NCBI GenBank assembly: GCA_934202005.1 | Contig: CAKPXP010000017.1 | Coordinates: forward strand, 1 to 45,267 | From: an uncultured Selenomonas sp. | GTDB taxonomy: Bacteria > Bacillota > Negativicutes > Selenomonadales > Selenomonadaceae | Length of the DNA: 45,267 nt | Direction: 5' to 3' | Part shown: positions 18,382 to 27,233 of the stretch, piece by piece | Layout: each line of letters starts with the position of its first letter | How positions within the stretch are numbered: the first letter of the stretch is position 1 | The notes under the pieces: model-generated | Database searches by the model: none | Told to the model about the DNA's origin: nothing | The model's input: the letters and a program-made list of their open reading frames with translations, nothing else | Translations under genes and position numbers: made by a program

Positions 18382-18969
18382 TCACTGCCCCAGGCGCGCG
18401 GTATCCTGCGGCGATGCGGTCTCATAAAACGGCGCGATGAGCTCCTCCCAGCGTCCCTGCGCCTTGAGGATGAACTCGAGGATGTCACGCACGGCGCCGT
18501 GTCCGCCGGCGAAGCGCGAAACGTAGGCCGCGGCCGCGCGCACCTCGCTGACGGCGTCCGCGACAGCCGCGGGGAACCCCGCCAGCAGCAGCAGCGGCAG
18601 GTCGATGAGATCGTCGCCTACATAGGCAATCTCATCATCTCCGAGCGATAGCTTCTCCTTGAGCTCGCGGTACGCGACGCGCTTGTCGAGCTTGCCCTGG
18701 AACACCTCTCCGATATGGAGCTCCGCCGCGCGGCGCGTGACCTGCTCCGAGGCGCGGCCCGTGATGATCGCCGTCTGGAGTCCCGCGCGGTGCGCGAGCG
18801 TGATGCCCATGCCATCGCGCACGTGGAACGGCTTGAAGAGCTCGCCGCCCTGCCCCACATAGATGCCGCCGTCCGTGAGCACACCGTCCACATCGAAGAT
18901 GACGAGCTTCACGCGCGCGGCGCGTTCCCTGGGCGCTGGCCCGCCCGTCTGACTCGCAAAGGAAATCAT
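18382..18969 (-). CDS. kdsC: Kdo-8-phosphate phosphatase (HAD family)
   Basis: This 195-residue cytoplasmic enzyme removes phosphate from Kdo 8-phosphate. It has the HAD motif VIFDVDGVLTDGGIYV with the nucleophile aspartate, the pattern FHVRDGMGI and ITGRAS, and the metal motif VGDDLIDLPLL, all typical of KdsC. I chose ATG 18969 (MISFASQ) because GAGGAGGG lies just upstream. It follows kdsA across 137 bases that contain two inverted repeats but no kdsD gene. Confidence 0.92.
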   Translation of the reverse strand: MISFASQTGGPAPRERAARVKLVIFDVDGVLTDGGIYVGQGGELFKPFHVRDGMGITLAHRAGLQTAIITGRASEQVTRRAAELHIGEVFQGKLDKRVAYRELKEKLSLGDDEIAYVGDDLIDLPLLLLAGFPAAVADAVSEVRAAAAYVSRFAGGHGAVRDILEFILKAQGRWEELIAPFYETASPQDTARLGQ

Positions 18970-19009
18970 CTTGCTCCCTCCTCTAGGCTGTGACATGTAG
19001 TTCCTCATA

Positions 19010-19077
19010 GGAACCGCTGAATGAATCAGCGGCTCTCATAGCATCCAGCGGTCAAGAAAGCTGCTGCACGCTGGATG
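19010..19077. repeat. Two inverted repeats in the kdsA-kdsC gap
   Basis: The first (19010-19035) is a near-perfect palindrome with arms GGAACCGCTGA and ATCAGCGGCTC, close to the inner end of the terminal repeats of the window. The second is a 9-base stem (CATCCAGCG 19042-19050 with CGCTGGATG 19069-19077). Neither has a clear U tract. Confidence 0.65.
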
Positions 19078-19106
19078 GATCATGAATGCGCCGCGCCGCA
19101 CGCCTC

Positions 19107-19937
19107 TCAGACGGGATGACGCTGCTGCACGATCTCGTGGATGGCCAGCGCTTCCTTGAGCAGATCCTCGAGCTTGTCGAGATAGACCATGTTCGCGCCG
19201 TCGGAGAGCGCCTCCTCCGGGTTGTCGTGCACCTCGAGGAAGAGCGCGTCGATGCCGACGCCGACGGCCGCGCGCACGAGGTGCTCCACATACTCGCGGT
19301 TGCCAGAGGACGACGTGCCGTTGCCGCCCGGCAGCTGCACGCTGTGCGTACCGTCGAAGACGACGGGATAGCCGAAGCTGCGCATGATGGGCAGGCTCCG
19401 CATGTCGACGACGAGATTGTGGTAGCCGAACGAGGCACCGCGTTCCGTCAGCATGAGCTGGTCGCAGCCGCTCTCGTGCAGCTTGTCGACGACGTTGCGC
19501 ATATCATCCGGCGCGAGGAACTGCCCCTTTTTCACGTTGACGACGCGCCCCGTCTGCGCCGCCGCGTGCAGGAGATCCGTCTGGCGGCAGAGGAACGCCG
19601 GAATCTGCAGGATGTCGGCGACCTCCGCGGCCGGCGCCGCCTGATAGCTCTCGTGGATGTCCGTCACGACGGGCACGCCGAGTTCCTCCTTGATGGTCTT
19701 GAGCCACGCGAGCCCTTTCTCGAGTCCCGGGCCGCGGAAGCTGTGGAACGAGGAGCGGTTCGCCTTGTCGAAAGACGCCTTGAACACATAGTTGATGCCA
19801 AGGCGGCCGCAGATCTCCTTGACAGTGCGCCCAATGAGCAGCGAGCGCTCCAGGCTCTCGAGCACGCACGGCCCGGCGAGCAGAGCGAGCGGCGCACTGC
19901 CGCCGATGGTGAAATTCCCAACCTTTACCTGATTCAT
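19107..19937 (-). CDS. kdsA: Kdo-8-phosphate synthase
   Basis: This 276-residue cytoplasmic TIM-barrel enzyme condenses phosphoenolpyruvate with arabinose 5-phosphate. It carries [10 protein letters not shown] (with the metal cysteine of the metal-dependent class), [63 protein letters not shown] and [11 protein letters not shown]. Length is standard. It sits between kdsB and kdsC. Confidence 0.97.
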   Translation of the reverse strand: MNQVKVGNFTIGGSAPLALLAGPCVLESLERSLLIGRTVKEICGRLGINYVFKASFDKANRSSFHSFRGPGLEKGLAWLKTIKEELGVPVVTDIHESYQAAPAAEVADILQIPAFLCRQTDLLHAAAQTGRVVNVKKGQFLAPDDMRNVVDKLHESGCDQLMLTERGASFGYHNLVVDMRSLPIMRSFGYPVVFDGTHSVQLPGGNGTSSSGNREYVEHLVRAAVGVGIDALFLEVHDNPEEALSDGANMVYLDKLEDLLKEALAIHEIVQQRHPV

Positions 19938-19960
19938 GTCAGATGCTCCCTTCTTTCTGT

Positions 19961-20713
19961 TCAGACGTTCTCCTGCGCGCGGCGATAGATTTCATTCACG
20001 CGCGCGAGATCCTCCTCCGTATCGACGCCGACGAACGTGCGGTCCGTCTCGATAACCTTGATGCGGTAGCCGTTCTCGAGCGCGCGCAGCTGCTCGAGGC
20101 TCTCCGCGCGTTCGAGCGGTGTCGGCGCGAGCTTGGCGAACTTCAGCAGAAAGTCGCGCCGGTAAGCATAGATGCCGATGTGCTTGTAAACGGGAATGCC
20201 GAGATGATGGCGCGGATACGGCAGCAGCGAGCGCGAGAAATAGAGCGCGTAGCCGTCCTGATCCGTGACGACCTTGACGTTGTTCGGATTTTGCTGCTCC
20301 GCCTCGTCGTCGATGCGCGTCTTCACCGTCGCCATCGCGAGCGTCTCGTCGCCGTCGAACGCAGAGACGAGCGCGTCGATGAGCGCGGGGTCGATGAGCG
20401 GCTCATCGCCCTGCACGTTGACAATGATGCCGTAATCCGGCATGGCCGCCGCAACCTCTGCGAGGCGGTCCGTCCCCGTCGGATGGTCGCGGCGCGTCAT
20501 GATGGCTTTGCCGCCGTGCGCGAGGACGACGGTCTCGATGCGCTTATCGTCCGTCGCGACGATGGTCGCCGCCGTGCGCTGGGCTTTTTTCGCGCGGTCG
20601 TAGACGCGGCAGATCATCGGCTGCCCGGCGATGTCCTTGAGCGGCTTGCCGGGCAGGCGCGTCGAGGCGTAACGCGCCGGTATGACACAAAGGGCTTTCT
20701 CTTCCATGTTCAT
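19961..20713 (-). CDS. kdsB: CMP-Kdo synthetase
   Basis: This 250-residue cytoplasmic enzyme activates Kdo with CTP for the Kdo transferase. Motifs include [17 protein letters not shown] (nucleotide loop), [34 protein letters not shown] and [14 protein letters not shown]. Its ATG overlaps the stop codon of the waaA-lpxK gene by four bases, and kdsA starts 23 bases later, so it is coupled to both sides. Confidence 0.97.
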   Translation of the reverse strand: MNMEEKALCVIPARYASTRLPGKPLKDIAGQPMICRVYDRAKKAQRTAATIVATDDKRIETVVLAHGGKAIMTRRDHPTGTDRLAEVAAAMPDYGIIVNVQGDEPLIDPALIDALVSAFDGDETLAMATVKTRIDDEAEQQNPNNVKVVTDQDGYALYFSRSLLPYPRHHLGIPVYKHIGIYAYRRDFLLKFAKLAPTPLERAESLEQLRALENGYRIKVIETDRTFVGVDTEEDLARVNEIYRRAQENV

Positions 20714-23229
20714 CCTTCTTTCTCAGCGCGCGCCGTGGCGAGCTTCTCCCCGCGGGCCGCTGCCAGCTTCTTTTCGAGCAGCGCGTGGAACGCCGCGTGA
20801 CCGGACTGGAACGTGACCTCCACGCAGATGACGTAGACGGGGATCGGCCATTTCGCCCGCACGACGGCCGTCGGGATCTTCACGGCGTCTTTCTCCGTGA
20901 TGACGATGGCCTCCGCACCCTTTGCCTCCGCCTGCTCGAGCACGTCGCGCATCTCGCGCTCCGCGTAGTCGTGGTGGTCGGGATAGCGCAAGCTCTCGAT
21001 GATGACCGCGCCGAGGTCGGAGAGCGTCTGCTCGAACGACGCGGGGTTGCCGATGGCCGAGACGGCGACGACGCGCTTGCCCGCCATCTCGCGGACGTCG
21101 ATGCCCTCGCTGCCGATGTTCTCGTACCACTCGTCGAGGGAGATGAAGCAGCGCGGCTGGTGGATGCTCTCGATGATGAGCGCGTGGTCGTTGTACTTCC
21201 GCACAGTCTCGCGGATGTAGTCGCGCGAGCCGGCCGCCGCCTGGTCGACCTTCGTGAGCAGGCAGACGTCGGCGCGCCGCACATGCGAGATGGGCTCGCG
21301 CAGCGTGCCGCGCGGCAGGATGTAGCCGTTGCCGAACACGTTGACCGCGTCGACGAGCAGGATATCCATATCGCGCATGAGCTGCCAATGCTGGTAGCCG
21401 TCGTCGAGGATGGCGACCTCCGCGCCGAAGTGGTCGATGGCATACTGGCCCGTGATCGCGCGTTCCGCACCGATGAGCACGGGCACGTTCGGCAGATGCT
21501 TCGCGAGCATGTACGCCTCGTCGCCGGCCTCCGCGGCGTCCATGTGGAGGCGCTTGCCGTCCGAGACGACGCCGACGTCGCCGTGCCATTTCGCGCGGTA
21601 GCCGCGGTTGAGGATCACGACGCGGTAGCCCATGTCGCGGATGTCGCGCGCGAGACGCTGCGCCGTCGGCGTCTTGCCCGTGCCGCCGACCGTCACGTTG
21701 CCGAGGCTGATGACGAAGCAGCCGAGCTTCTTGCGCCGGAAGATTCCCAGCTCATAGCCCGCGAGCTTGCAGTTGACGAGCTGGCGATAGATGAAGGAAA
21801 AGACGTAGAGCACCGCGAGCAGCAGGTGCAGGAAGACGCCGTGCACCTCCTTGCTGTGCACGAGGTCGATGAAATACGTCTGGAGATTCGCGATCTTCTG
21901 CGTCGAGCGCACGTGCGGCAGGTTCTCTGCCGCACTCTCGTACTTGTCGAGCATCTCGTGCAGCAGCACGGCCGACTTGCGCGAGGCCCCTTTGTTCTCC
22001 TGCACGATGGCGAGCGTCTCCTGCTCCATGCGCCGCCTGTGCGCGGGATCGTCGAAAAGGCGCACGACGGCCTCCGCGAGCTCCTTGCCGTTCTTCACCG
22101 TGAGGCAGGCGTCCCGGTTCTTGAAGAGCGCGTAGGTGTCCTTGAAATTGAACATGTGGTGGCCGACGATGATGGCCTTGCCATGCGCCGCCGGCTCGAG
22201 GATGTTGTGCCCGCCGTGCGGCACGAGGCTGCCGCCCACATAGACGACATCGCCGATGCTGTACACGCGGCCGAGCTCGCCGATCGTATCGAGGATGACG
22301 ATGTCGACATCCTGCTGCGGCGTCTTCTGCAGCCCTGTGCGCGTCGCGACGATAAAGCCCGCCTTCCTGCAGAGATGCGTGACCTCCATCGTGCGCAGCA
22401 GCTCGCGCGGGGCGATGACGAGCTTCGCGCCCGGATGGCGCTCGCGCACGGCGGTGAACGCCCGCAGCACATGCTCCTCCTCGCCGCGATGCGTCGAGCC
22501 CGCGAGGAAGATGCCGTCATTCTTTGTCAGGCACATCTCGCGCAGGATCTGCTGTTTCTCCTCCGCGCTCACGTCCGTATACGTCTGGTCGAACTTCGTG
22601 TTGCCCGTCACGGTCACGAGCTCCGGCGGCGCGCCGAGGCGCTTGATGTAGTCCGCGTCGATGGGCGACTGCATCGCGAACTTCTTCACCGTGCCGATCA
22701 TGTCGCGCAGGATGCTATGCAGATGCTTGTAGCGCTTGACGCTCTTATCGCTGATGCGGCCGTTGACCATCATGACCGGCACATGCAGCTCCCGCGCCGT
22801 CTTGAGGAAGTTCGGCCAGAGCTCCGTCTCGACCGGCAGGTAGACGCGCGGCCGGATGCGCCGCAGCACATGGCCCGCGAGCCACGGCAGGTCGAGCGGG
22901 AAATAGATGATGGCATCGGCGTCCTTGATGATGCGGTTCGCCATCTCATAGCCGCTCGTCGTCACGACGGAGACGAGGATAGGGCTTTTCGGGAATTCCT
23001 TGCGGAACTCCTTGATGAGCGGGCTCGTCGCGACGATCTCGCCGACGGAGGCCGCGTGCACCCAGATGCAGTCCTTCTTTTCTACCTTGTCGAGCGCATG
23101 CTTCGGGAAAAAGCCGAGACTCTGCCGGATGCGTTCCACAAATCCCTTTTCCCGCACCGCGCGCACCATGAACACCGGGATGATGAGCACCCCGATGAGG
23201 ATGGCCGCGATGTTGTAGAGTAATTGCAT
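20710..23229 (-). CDS. Fused Kdo transferase (WaaA) and lipid A 4'-kinase (LpxK)
   Basis: One uninterrupted 839-residue frame joins two lipid A enzymes. Residues 1-435 are WaaA/KdtA: an N-terminal membrane anchor, WVHAASVGE with the catalytic glutamate (E64), LPVETELWPN (131-140), VNGRISDKS and YVGGSLVPHGGHNILEPAA (330-348). After a linker (about 436-455) with no start codon or ribosome site evident, residues 456-839 are LpxK: a membrane-associated helix (about 465-482), then SLGNVTVGGTGKTP (508-521, P-loop), NRGYRAKW, GAERAITG, ILDDGYQHW, LPRGTLREP and TEKDAVKIP. Both halves look complete with all key motifs. The two reactions occur in succession on the lipid A precursor, so a single protein could pass the product on. 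Expected separate lengths are about 430 and 350-380, which sum to the observed size. Confidence 0.95.
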   Translation of the reverse strand: MQLLYNIAAILIGVLIIPVFMVRAVREKGFVERIRQSLGFFPKHALDKVEKKDCIWVHAASVGEIVATSPLIKEFRKEFPKSPILVSVVTTSGYEMANRIIKDADAIIYFPLDLPWLAGHVLRRIRPRVYLPVETELWPNFLKTARELHVPVMMVNGRISDKSVKRYKHLHSILRDMIGTVKKFAMQSPIDADYIKRLGAPPELVTVTGNTKFDQTYTDVSAEEKQQILREMCLTKNDGIFLAGSTHRGEEEHVLRAFTAVRERHPGAKLVIAPRELLRTMEVTHLCRKAGFIVATRTGLQKTPQQDVDIVILDTIGELGRVYSIGDVVYVGGSLVPHGGHNILEPAAHGKAIIVGHHMFNFKDTYALFKNRDACLTVKNGKELAEAVVRLFDDPAHRRRMEQETLAIVQENKGASRKSAVLLHEMLDKYESAAENLPHVRSTQKIANLQTYFIDLVHSKEVHGVFLHLLLAVLYVFSFIYRQLVNCKLAGYELGIFRRKKLGCFVISLGNVTVGGTGKTPTAQRLARDIRDMGYRVVILNRGYRAKWHGDVGVVSDGKRLHMDAAEAGDEAYMLAKHLPNVPVLIGAERAITGQYAIDHFGAEVAILDDGYQHWQLMRDMDILLVDAVNVFGNGYILPRGTLREPISHVRRADVCLLTKVDQAAAGSRDYIRETVRKYNDHALIIESIHQPRCFISLDEWYENIGSEGIDVREMAGKRVVAVSAIGNPASFEQTLSDLGAVIIESLRYPDHHDYAEREMRDVLEQAEAKGAEAIVITEKDAVKIPTAVVRAKWPIPVYVICVEVTFQSGHAAFHALLEKKLAAARGEKLATARAEKEG

Positions 23230-23246
23230 TTCCTTTCCCCTTCCGC

Positions 23247-24977
23247 CTACGCCTGCGCGTTCTTGAACTGGATATTGTAGAGATAGCTGTATAGGCCGCC
23301 CTGTTTCAAGAGCTCCTCATGCGTGCCGCGTTCCTTCACCTGGCCGCCATCAATGACGAAGATCTGATCGGCGTCGAAGATTGTCGAGAGGCGGTGCGCG
23401 ATGACGAACGAGGTGCGCCCCTCCATGAGCTTGTCGAGCGCCGCCTGGACGATCTTCTCACTCTCCGTATCGAGCGCGCTCGTCGCCTCGTCGAGGATGA
23501 GGATGCGCGGATTCTTGAGGATGGCGCGCGCGATGGAGATGCGCTGGCGCTGTCCGCCGGAAAGATTGAGCCCGCGCTCGCCGACCGCCGTCTCATAGCC
23601 CTGCGGCAGCGCGCGGATGAAAGCGTCCGCGTTCGCGGCGCGCGCCGCAGCCTCGACCTCCTCATCCGTCGCGTCGAGCCTGCCGTAGCGGATGTTCTCG
23701 CGCACCGTCGCGGAAAAGAGCATCGTCTCCTGCGGCACGATGCCGATCTGGCCGCGCAGGGAGGCGATGGTCACATCGCGGATGTCGTGCCCGTCGATGA
23801 GGATCGCACCCTCCGTCACATCGTAGAAGCGCGGGATGAGGTTCGCGATCGTCGACTTGCCCGCGCCGGACGGCCCGACGAACGCGATCATCTGGCCGGG
23901 CTTCGCCTCGAGCGACACGTCGACGAGCGCCGGCACGCCCTTCTTGTACTCGAATGAAACATGGCGCAGCTCCACATGGCCGTCTGTCGCGGGAAGCACC
24001 GCCGCGTCCGGCTTGTCCTTGATGGTCTCCGGCAAGTCGAGCACATGGAACACACGGTCGACCGCGGCCATCGCGCGCTGCAGACTGCCGTAGACGCGCG
24101 AGAGGCGCTTCACGGGGTTCGCGAGATTCACGGCGTAGGTGAGGAACGCCACGAGCGAGCCCGCCGTGAGCACGCCGTTGACGACCTCATAGCCGCCGAA
24201 CCAGACGATGAACGTCACGGAGAGCGCCGCGAGGAACTCGACCGTCGGCGTCAGGAGGCTCGTGAGGCGCACGTTCTGCATCATCGCCTGGAAGTTCAGC
24301 TCGTTCTGGCGGCAGAAGCGCTTGATCTCATAGTCCTCGCGCACGAAGGACTTCACGACGCGGATGGAGGAGACGCTCTCCTGCAGCAGCGACGTGATAT
24401 CCGCCATGCGCTCCTGGATGAGCGTGCCGTTGCGCTTGAGCTTGCGCCCGAAAATCTTCATCGCCTGCCCGACGAGCGGGATGACGACGAGCGTGAGCAG
24501 CGAAAGCTTCCAGTCGAGCATGATCATCATGACGATGGAGCCGATGAGGATGGAGCCCTCCGTGACCATCTCGATGAGATTGTCGACGAGCGCAGCCTGG
24601 ATGGCCGCCACATCGTTCGTGATATAGCTCATCGTCTCGCCCGTCTGGTGCTTGTCGAAATACGCCATCGGCATGCGCTGGAACTTGCGGAACATGACCT
24701 CGCGCACATCGATGATGACCTTCTGCCCGATGTAGGAGACGAGATAACTCTGCCCGTAGTAGAAGATGCCGCGGAACAGGAAGACCACGACGATGCCGAT
24801 GGAGATGAGGTTGAGCATCATCATGTCCTTGTCCGTGAGCACCTTGTCGATCATGTCCTTGATGATCCAGGGCAGGTAGAGGTTCGCGGCCGCCGCCATG
24901 ATGATGCAGACGATGGCCAGGCCGAGCCTTTTGAGATACGGCCGGATATAGGCAAGCAGCCGTTTGTAATTCTTCAT
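23247..24977 (-). CDS. msbA: Lipid A flippase (MsbA-type ABC exporter)
   Basis: This 576-residue half-transporter has six membrane helices (residues about 15-310) and a C-terminal ATPase with Walker A VGPSGAGKST, Q-loop IVPQETMLFSA, signature LSGGQRQR, Walker B ILILDEATSALD and the switch histidine in VIAHRLSTI. The family also includes drug exporters, but the location between lpxB and waaA-lpxK makes lipid A-core flipping by far the likeliest role. Its ATG overlaps the lpxB stop by four bases in the reverse sense, and the next gene follows after 17 bases. Confidence 0.93.
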   Translation of the reverse strand: MKNYKRLLAYIRPYLKRLGLAIVCIIMAAAANLYLPWIIKDMIDKVLTDKDMMMLNLISIGIVVVFLFRGIFYYGQSYLVSYIGQKVIIDVREVMFRKFQRMPMAYFDKHQTGETMSYITNDVAAIQAALVDNLIEMVTEGSILIGSIVMMIMLDWKLSLLTLVVIPLVGQAMKIFGRKLKRNGTLIQERMADITSLLQESVSSIRVVKSFVREDYEIKRFCRQNELNFQAMMQNVRLTSLLTPTVEFLAALSVTFIVWFGGYEVVNGVLTAGSLVAFLTYAVNLANPVKRLSRVYGSLQRAMAAVDRVFHVLDLPETIKDKPDAAVLPATDGHVELRHVSFEYKKGVPALVDVSLEAKPGQMIAFVGPSGAGKSTIANLIPRFYDVTEGAILIDGHDIRDVTIASLRGQIGIVPQETMLFSATVRENIRYGRLDATDEEVEAAARAANADAFIRALPQGYETAVGERGLNLSGGQRQRISIARAILKNPRILILDEATSALDTESEKIVQAALDKLMEGRTSFVIAHRLSTIFDADQIFVIDGGQVKERGTHEELLKQGGLYSYLYNIQFKNAQA

Positions 24978-26128
24978 TTCGTTCCCCCGTGATCCGCGTG
25001 ACGGCGAGCCGCCGCGAGTATTTTTTCTGCAACGCGGGCCGCCGCGCCCGGCGGGCCCAGGCGGCGGCAGGCCTCGGTGAGGCGCGCGCAGACCGTCTGT
25101 CTGCGCGGCTCACCGCGGTAGAGCGAGAGCGCCTCCTGCGCGATGCGCTCTGGCGTCACCTCGTCCTGTAAGAGCTCCGTCTCAGCGCTCTCGCCGAGCA
25201 GGATGTTCGGCAGGCTGAAATGCTCGACATGCACGAGCAGCCGGCCGATGAAATAAGAGAGCGGCGACAGTCGGTAGAGTACGACCGCCGGCAGGCCCAT
25301 GAGCGCCGCCTCCATGACAACCGTCCCCGACGTCGCGAGCGCGACGTCCATGAGCCCCATGAGGGCGTAGCGCGCCTCATGGGTGAGCATCACGGGGACG
25401 CCCGCGGCATCCACAGCCGCGCGTAGCGCGCCCTCGTCCACACCGTCCGCCACGGGCAGATAGAGCCGCGTGCCGGGGCGCTCCCGCAGCAGGCGCTTCG
25501 CCGCGCCGAGCATATCGGGAAGCAGAAGCTCGATCTCCTGGCGGCGGCTGCCCGGCAAGAGCAGCACGCCGTGCGCGCCTTCCGGCAGCGCGAAACGCTG
25601 CCGCGCCTCCTGCGCAGAGATCTCCGCGTGCACCGTATCGACGAGCGGATTGCCAACGAAGGAAATCTTCGCCCCCGCCGCCTCGTAGACGGGCAGCTCA
25701 TGCGGGAAGATCGCCACGAACTCCTCCGCGAGCTTCGCACACGCTTTCGCGCGCCCCTTGCGCCAGGCCCAGGCGGAGGGCGGGATATACGAAAAGACCG
25801 GGATGCCGAGCTTCTTCGCACGCGCCGCGAGCCGCCAGTTAAAATCTGGATAGTCGATGAGGACGAGCAGATCCGGACGCTCCTCGCGCATGAAATCCGT
25901 CAGCCGCTGCAAAAGACGGCGGATGCGTCCGAGGTTTTTCAAGACTTCCCAGACGCCCATGACGTTATAGCTCGCGAAATCCGCCGCGAGCATCACGCCC
26001 GCCTGCGCCATCTCCCGACCGCCGAAGCCCACGAGCTCCGTCTCCGGCGCCTGCGCGAGGATGGCCTGTGCCAACCTGGCCCCGTGGAGGTCGCCGGAGA
26101 CCTCCCCTGCGGAAAACATGATTTTCAC
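24974..26128 (-). CDS. lpxB: Lipid A disaccharide synthase
   Basis: This 384-residue membrane-associated glycosyltransferase joins UDP-2,3-diacylglucosamine and lipid X. It starts with IMFSAGEVSGDLHGA and contains VLIDYPDFNWRLA, VFSYIPPSAWAWRKGRAK, FPHELPVYE, FVGNPLVDTV, LLPGSRRQEI and ATSGTVVMEAALMG, all LpxB hallmarks. The start is a GTG at 26128 with GAGGAGG seven bases upstream. It opens the long kds-lpt operon with a clear promoter at 26164. Confidence 0.96.
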   Translation of the reverse strand: MKIMFSAGEVSGDLHGARLAQAILAQAPETELVGFGGREMAQAGVMLAADFASYNVMGVWEVLKNLGRIRRLLQRLTDFMREERPDLLVLIDYPDFNWRLAARAKKLGIPVFSYIPPSAWAWRKGRAKACAKLAEEFVAIFPHELPVYEAAGAKISFVGNPLVDTVHAEISAQEARQRFALPEGAHGVLLLPGSRRQEIELLLPDMLGAAKRLLRERPGTRLYLPVADGVDEGALRAAVDAAGVPVMLTHEARYALMGLMDVALATSGTVVMEAALMGLPAVVLYRLSPLSYFIGRLLVHVEHFSLPNILLGESAETELLQDEVTPERIAQEALSLYRGEPRRQTVCARLTEACRRLGPPGAAARVAEKILAAARRHADHGGTK

Positions 26129-26163
26129 GCGCGTGTTCCCTCCTCATCATGTCAGTACTTCCT

Positions 26164-26191
26164 ATTATACTATATCGCGCGGCCGATTCAA
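26164..26191 (-). promoter_or_regulatory. Promoter of lpxB and the long LPS operon
   Basis: On the minus strand TTGAAT (26186-26191) and a perfect TATAAT (26164-26169) are 16 bases apart, about 35 bases before the lpxB GTG. It lies downstream of the lpxI terminator, so the 14-gene run from lpxB to comEB is probably a separate transcription unit. The rest of the gap (26192-26353) has no complete gene. Confidence 0.75.
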
Positions 26192-26353
26192 ATGAAAATT
26201 GCAGCCGCACGCGTCCAGTCCGCCATGCGAGCGGCATGCATCCGCTCCAGGCCTAGTCTGCCAGCGTCTTTGTCAGGGAGATCACGCCGTCATAGTTCCT
26301 GCCCGGAGGGCCCAAAGCCGCAGGCCACCGCTGTATGCCGCGCTTCCATACGT

Positions 26354-26390
26354 AAAAAAACTGCTGCACTCCCTGCGGCGTGCAGCAGTT
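26354..26390 (-). terminator. Intrinsic terminator after lpxI
   Basis: A 10-base stem (AACTGCTGCA with TGCAGCAGTT) lies 18 bases after the lpxI stop. A run of seven A on the plus strand (26354-26360) gives the U tract for minus-strand RNA. Confidence 0.85.
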
Positions 26391-26407
26391 CTCTTTTCTC
26401 TTGTCGC

Positions 26408-27214
26408 TCAGCCCATCGAAACGATGGTGATGCCGTTCGCGTCCGCGAGCGCTGCAACGCGCTCACGATCGACGACGAGCGTCCTGTCCGCCTCGATGGC
26501 GAGCGCTTTCGCTCCGACCGCGATCATGCCGCGCAGCGTATCCTCGCCGACCGTCGGCACATCGAAGCGGCTGTCCTGCTGCGGCTTGGCCACCTTGACG
26601 ACGACCGCCCCGCCGCGCGCGAGCTGGCCGCCGCGCGCGATGCACGCGTCCGTGCCCTCGATGGCCTCGAGCGCCATGACGGCGAGATCCTTGACGACGA
26701 CCGTCTGCCCGATATCGAGGCGGCCGAGCTCCTTGGCAACGCGGAACCCGTACTCCATGTCGCGCCGCTGCGCCTCCGTCGGCTCAAGCTTCGTGAGCGT
26801 GCCGTGATGCGGCATGAGCGTACGGAGGAGCGCCGTCTGGTCGAAGACCTCCATGCCCTCCTTCCGGAGCTCGCGCACGAACGCGAGCATGATCGTGTCG
26901 TCCTTGCGGTCCGGCAGGGACATGAGCACCTTCATCATGCGGAAGTCCGGCAGAACTTTCTTTGCGAACAGCAGTTCCTTCGTGACCTTGCCGATCATCG
27001 TGACATTCTTGACCTCATGCTTCTTGAGGAACTTGAATATCTTGTCGAGCTTCGCGATTCTGATGGCCTCGCACACCGCCGTGCAGCTGTCGAGCTCCTC
27101 GTCGCACTGCGGCAGGAGCTTCACGCAGCAGACCTCATAGCCCTTGGCACGCGCCGCCTTCGCGACCTCGACCGGCAGCCTGCCGACGCCGGCGAGCAGT
27201 CCGACTTTCTCCAT
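26408..27214 (-). CDS. lpxI: UDP-2,3-diacylglucosamine pyrophosphatase LpxI
   Basis: This 268-residue peripheral enzyme cleaves UDP-2,3-diacylglucosamine to lipid X and UMP, the LpxI (DUF1009) alternative to LpxH. Family patterns VGLLAGVGRLPVEVAKAA, NVTMIGKVTKELLF, LPDRKDDTIML, DIGQTVVVKDLAVMALEAIEG and FDVPTVGEDTL are visible. Length is typical. It follows lpxA by 19 bases and ends this short operon. No lpxH-like gene is present in the window. Confidence 0.95.
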   Translation of the reverse strand: MEKVGLLAGVGRLPVEVAKAARAKGYEVCCVKLLPQCDEELDSCTAVCEAIRIAKLDKIFKFLKKHEVKNVTMIGKVTKELLFAKKVLPDFRMMKVLMSLPDRKDDTIMLAFVRELRKEGMEVFDQTALLRTLMPHHGTLTKLEPTEAQRRDMEYGFRVAKELGRLDIGQTVVVKDLAVMALEAIEGTDACIARGGQLARGGAVVVKVAKPQQDSRFDVPTVGEDTLRGMIAVGAKALAIEADRTLVVDRERVAALADANGITIVSMG

Positions 27215-27233
27215 CTATTTCCCTCCGCGTATC

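Noticed and set aside
20785..23223. 812-codon plus-strand frame opposite waaA-lpxK
   Set aside because: This is a shadow frame with repetitive Asp/Arg/Val composition and no recognisable domain. The opposite strand has all motifs of two enzymes.
20710..23229. waaA-lpxK fusion as a frameshift or missing-stop artefact
   Set aside because: The frame stays intact through both complete domains and through a linker of normal length. The start of the LpxK part has no stranded ribosome site or start codon. An artefact would normally break the frame.
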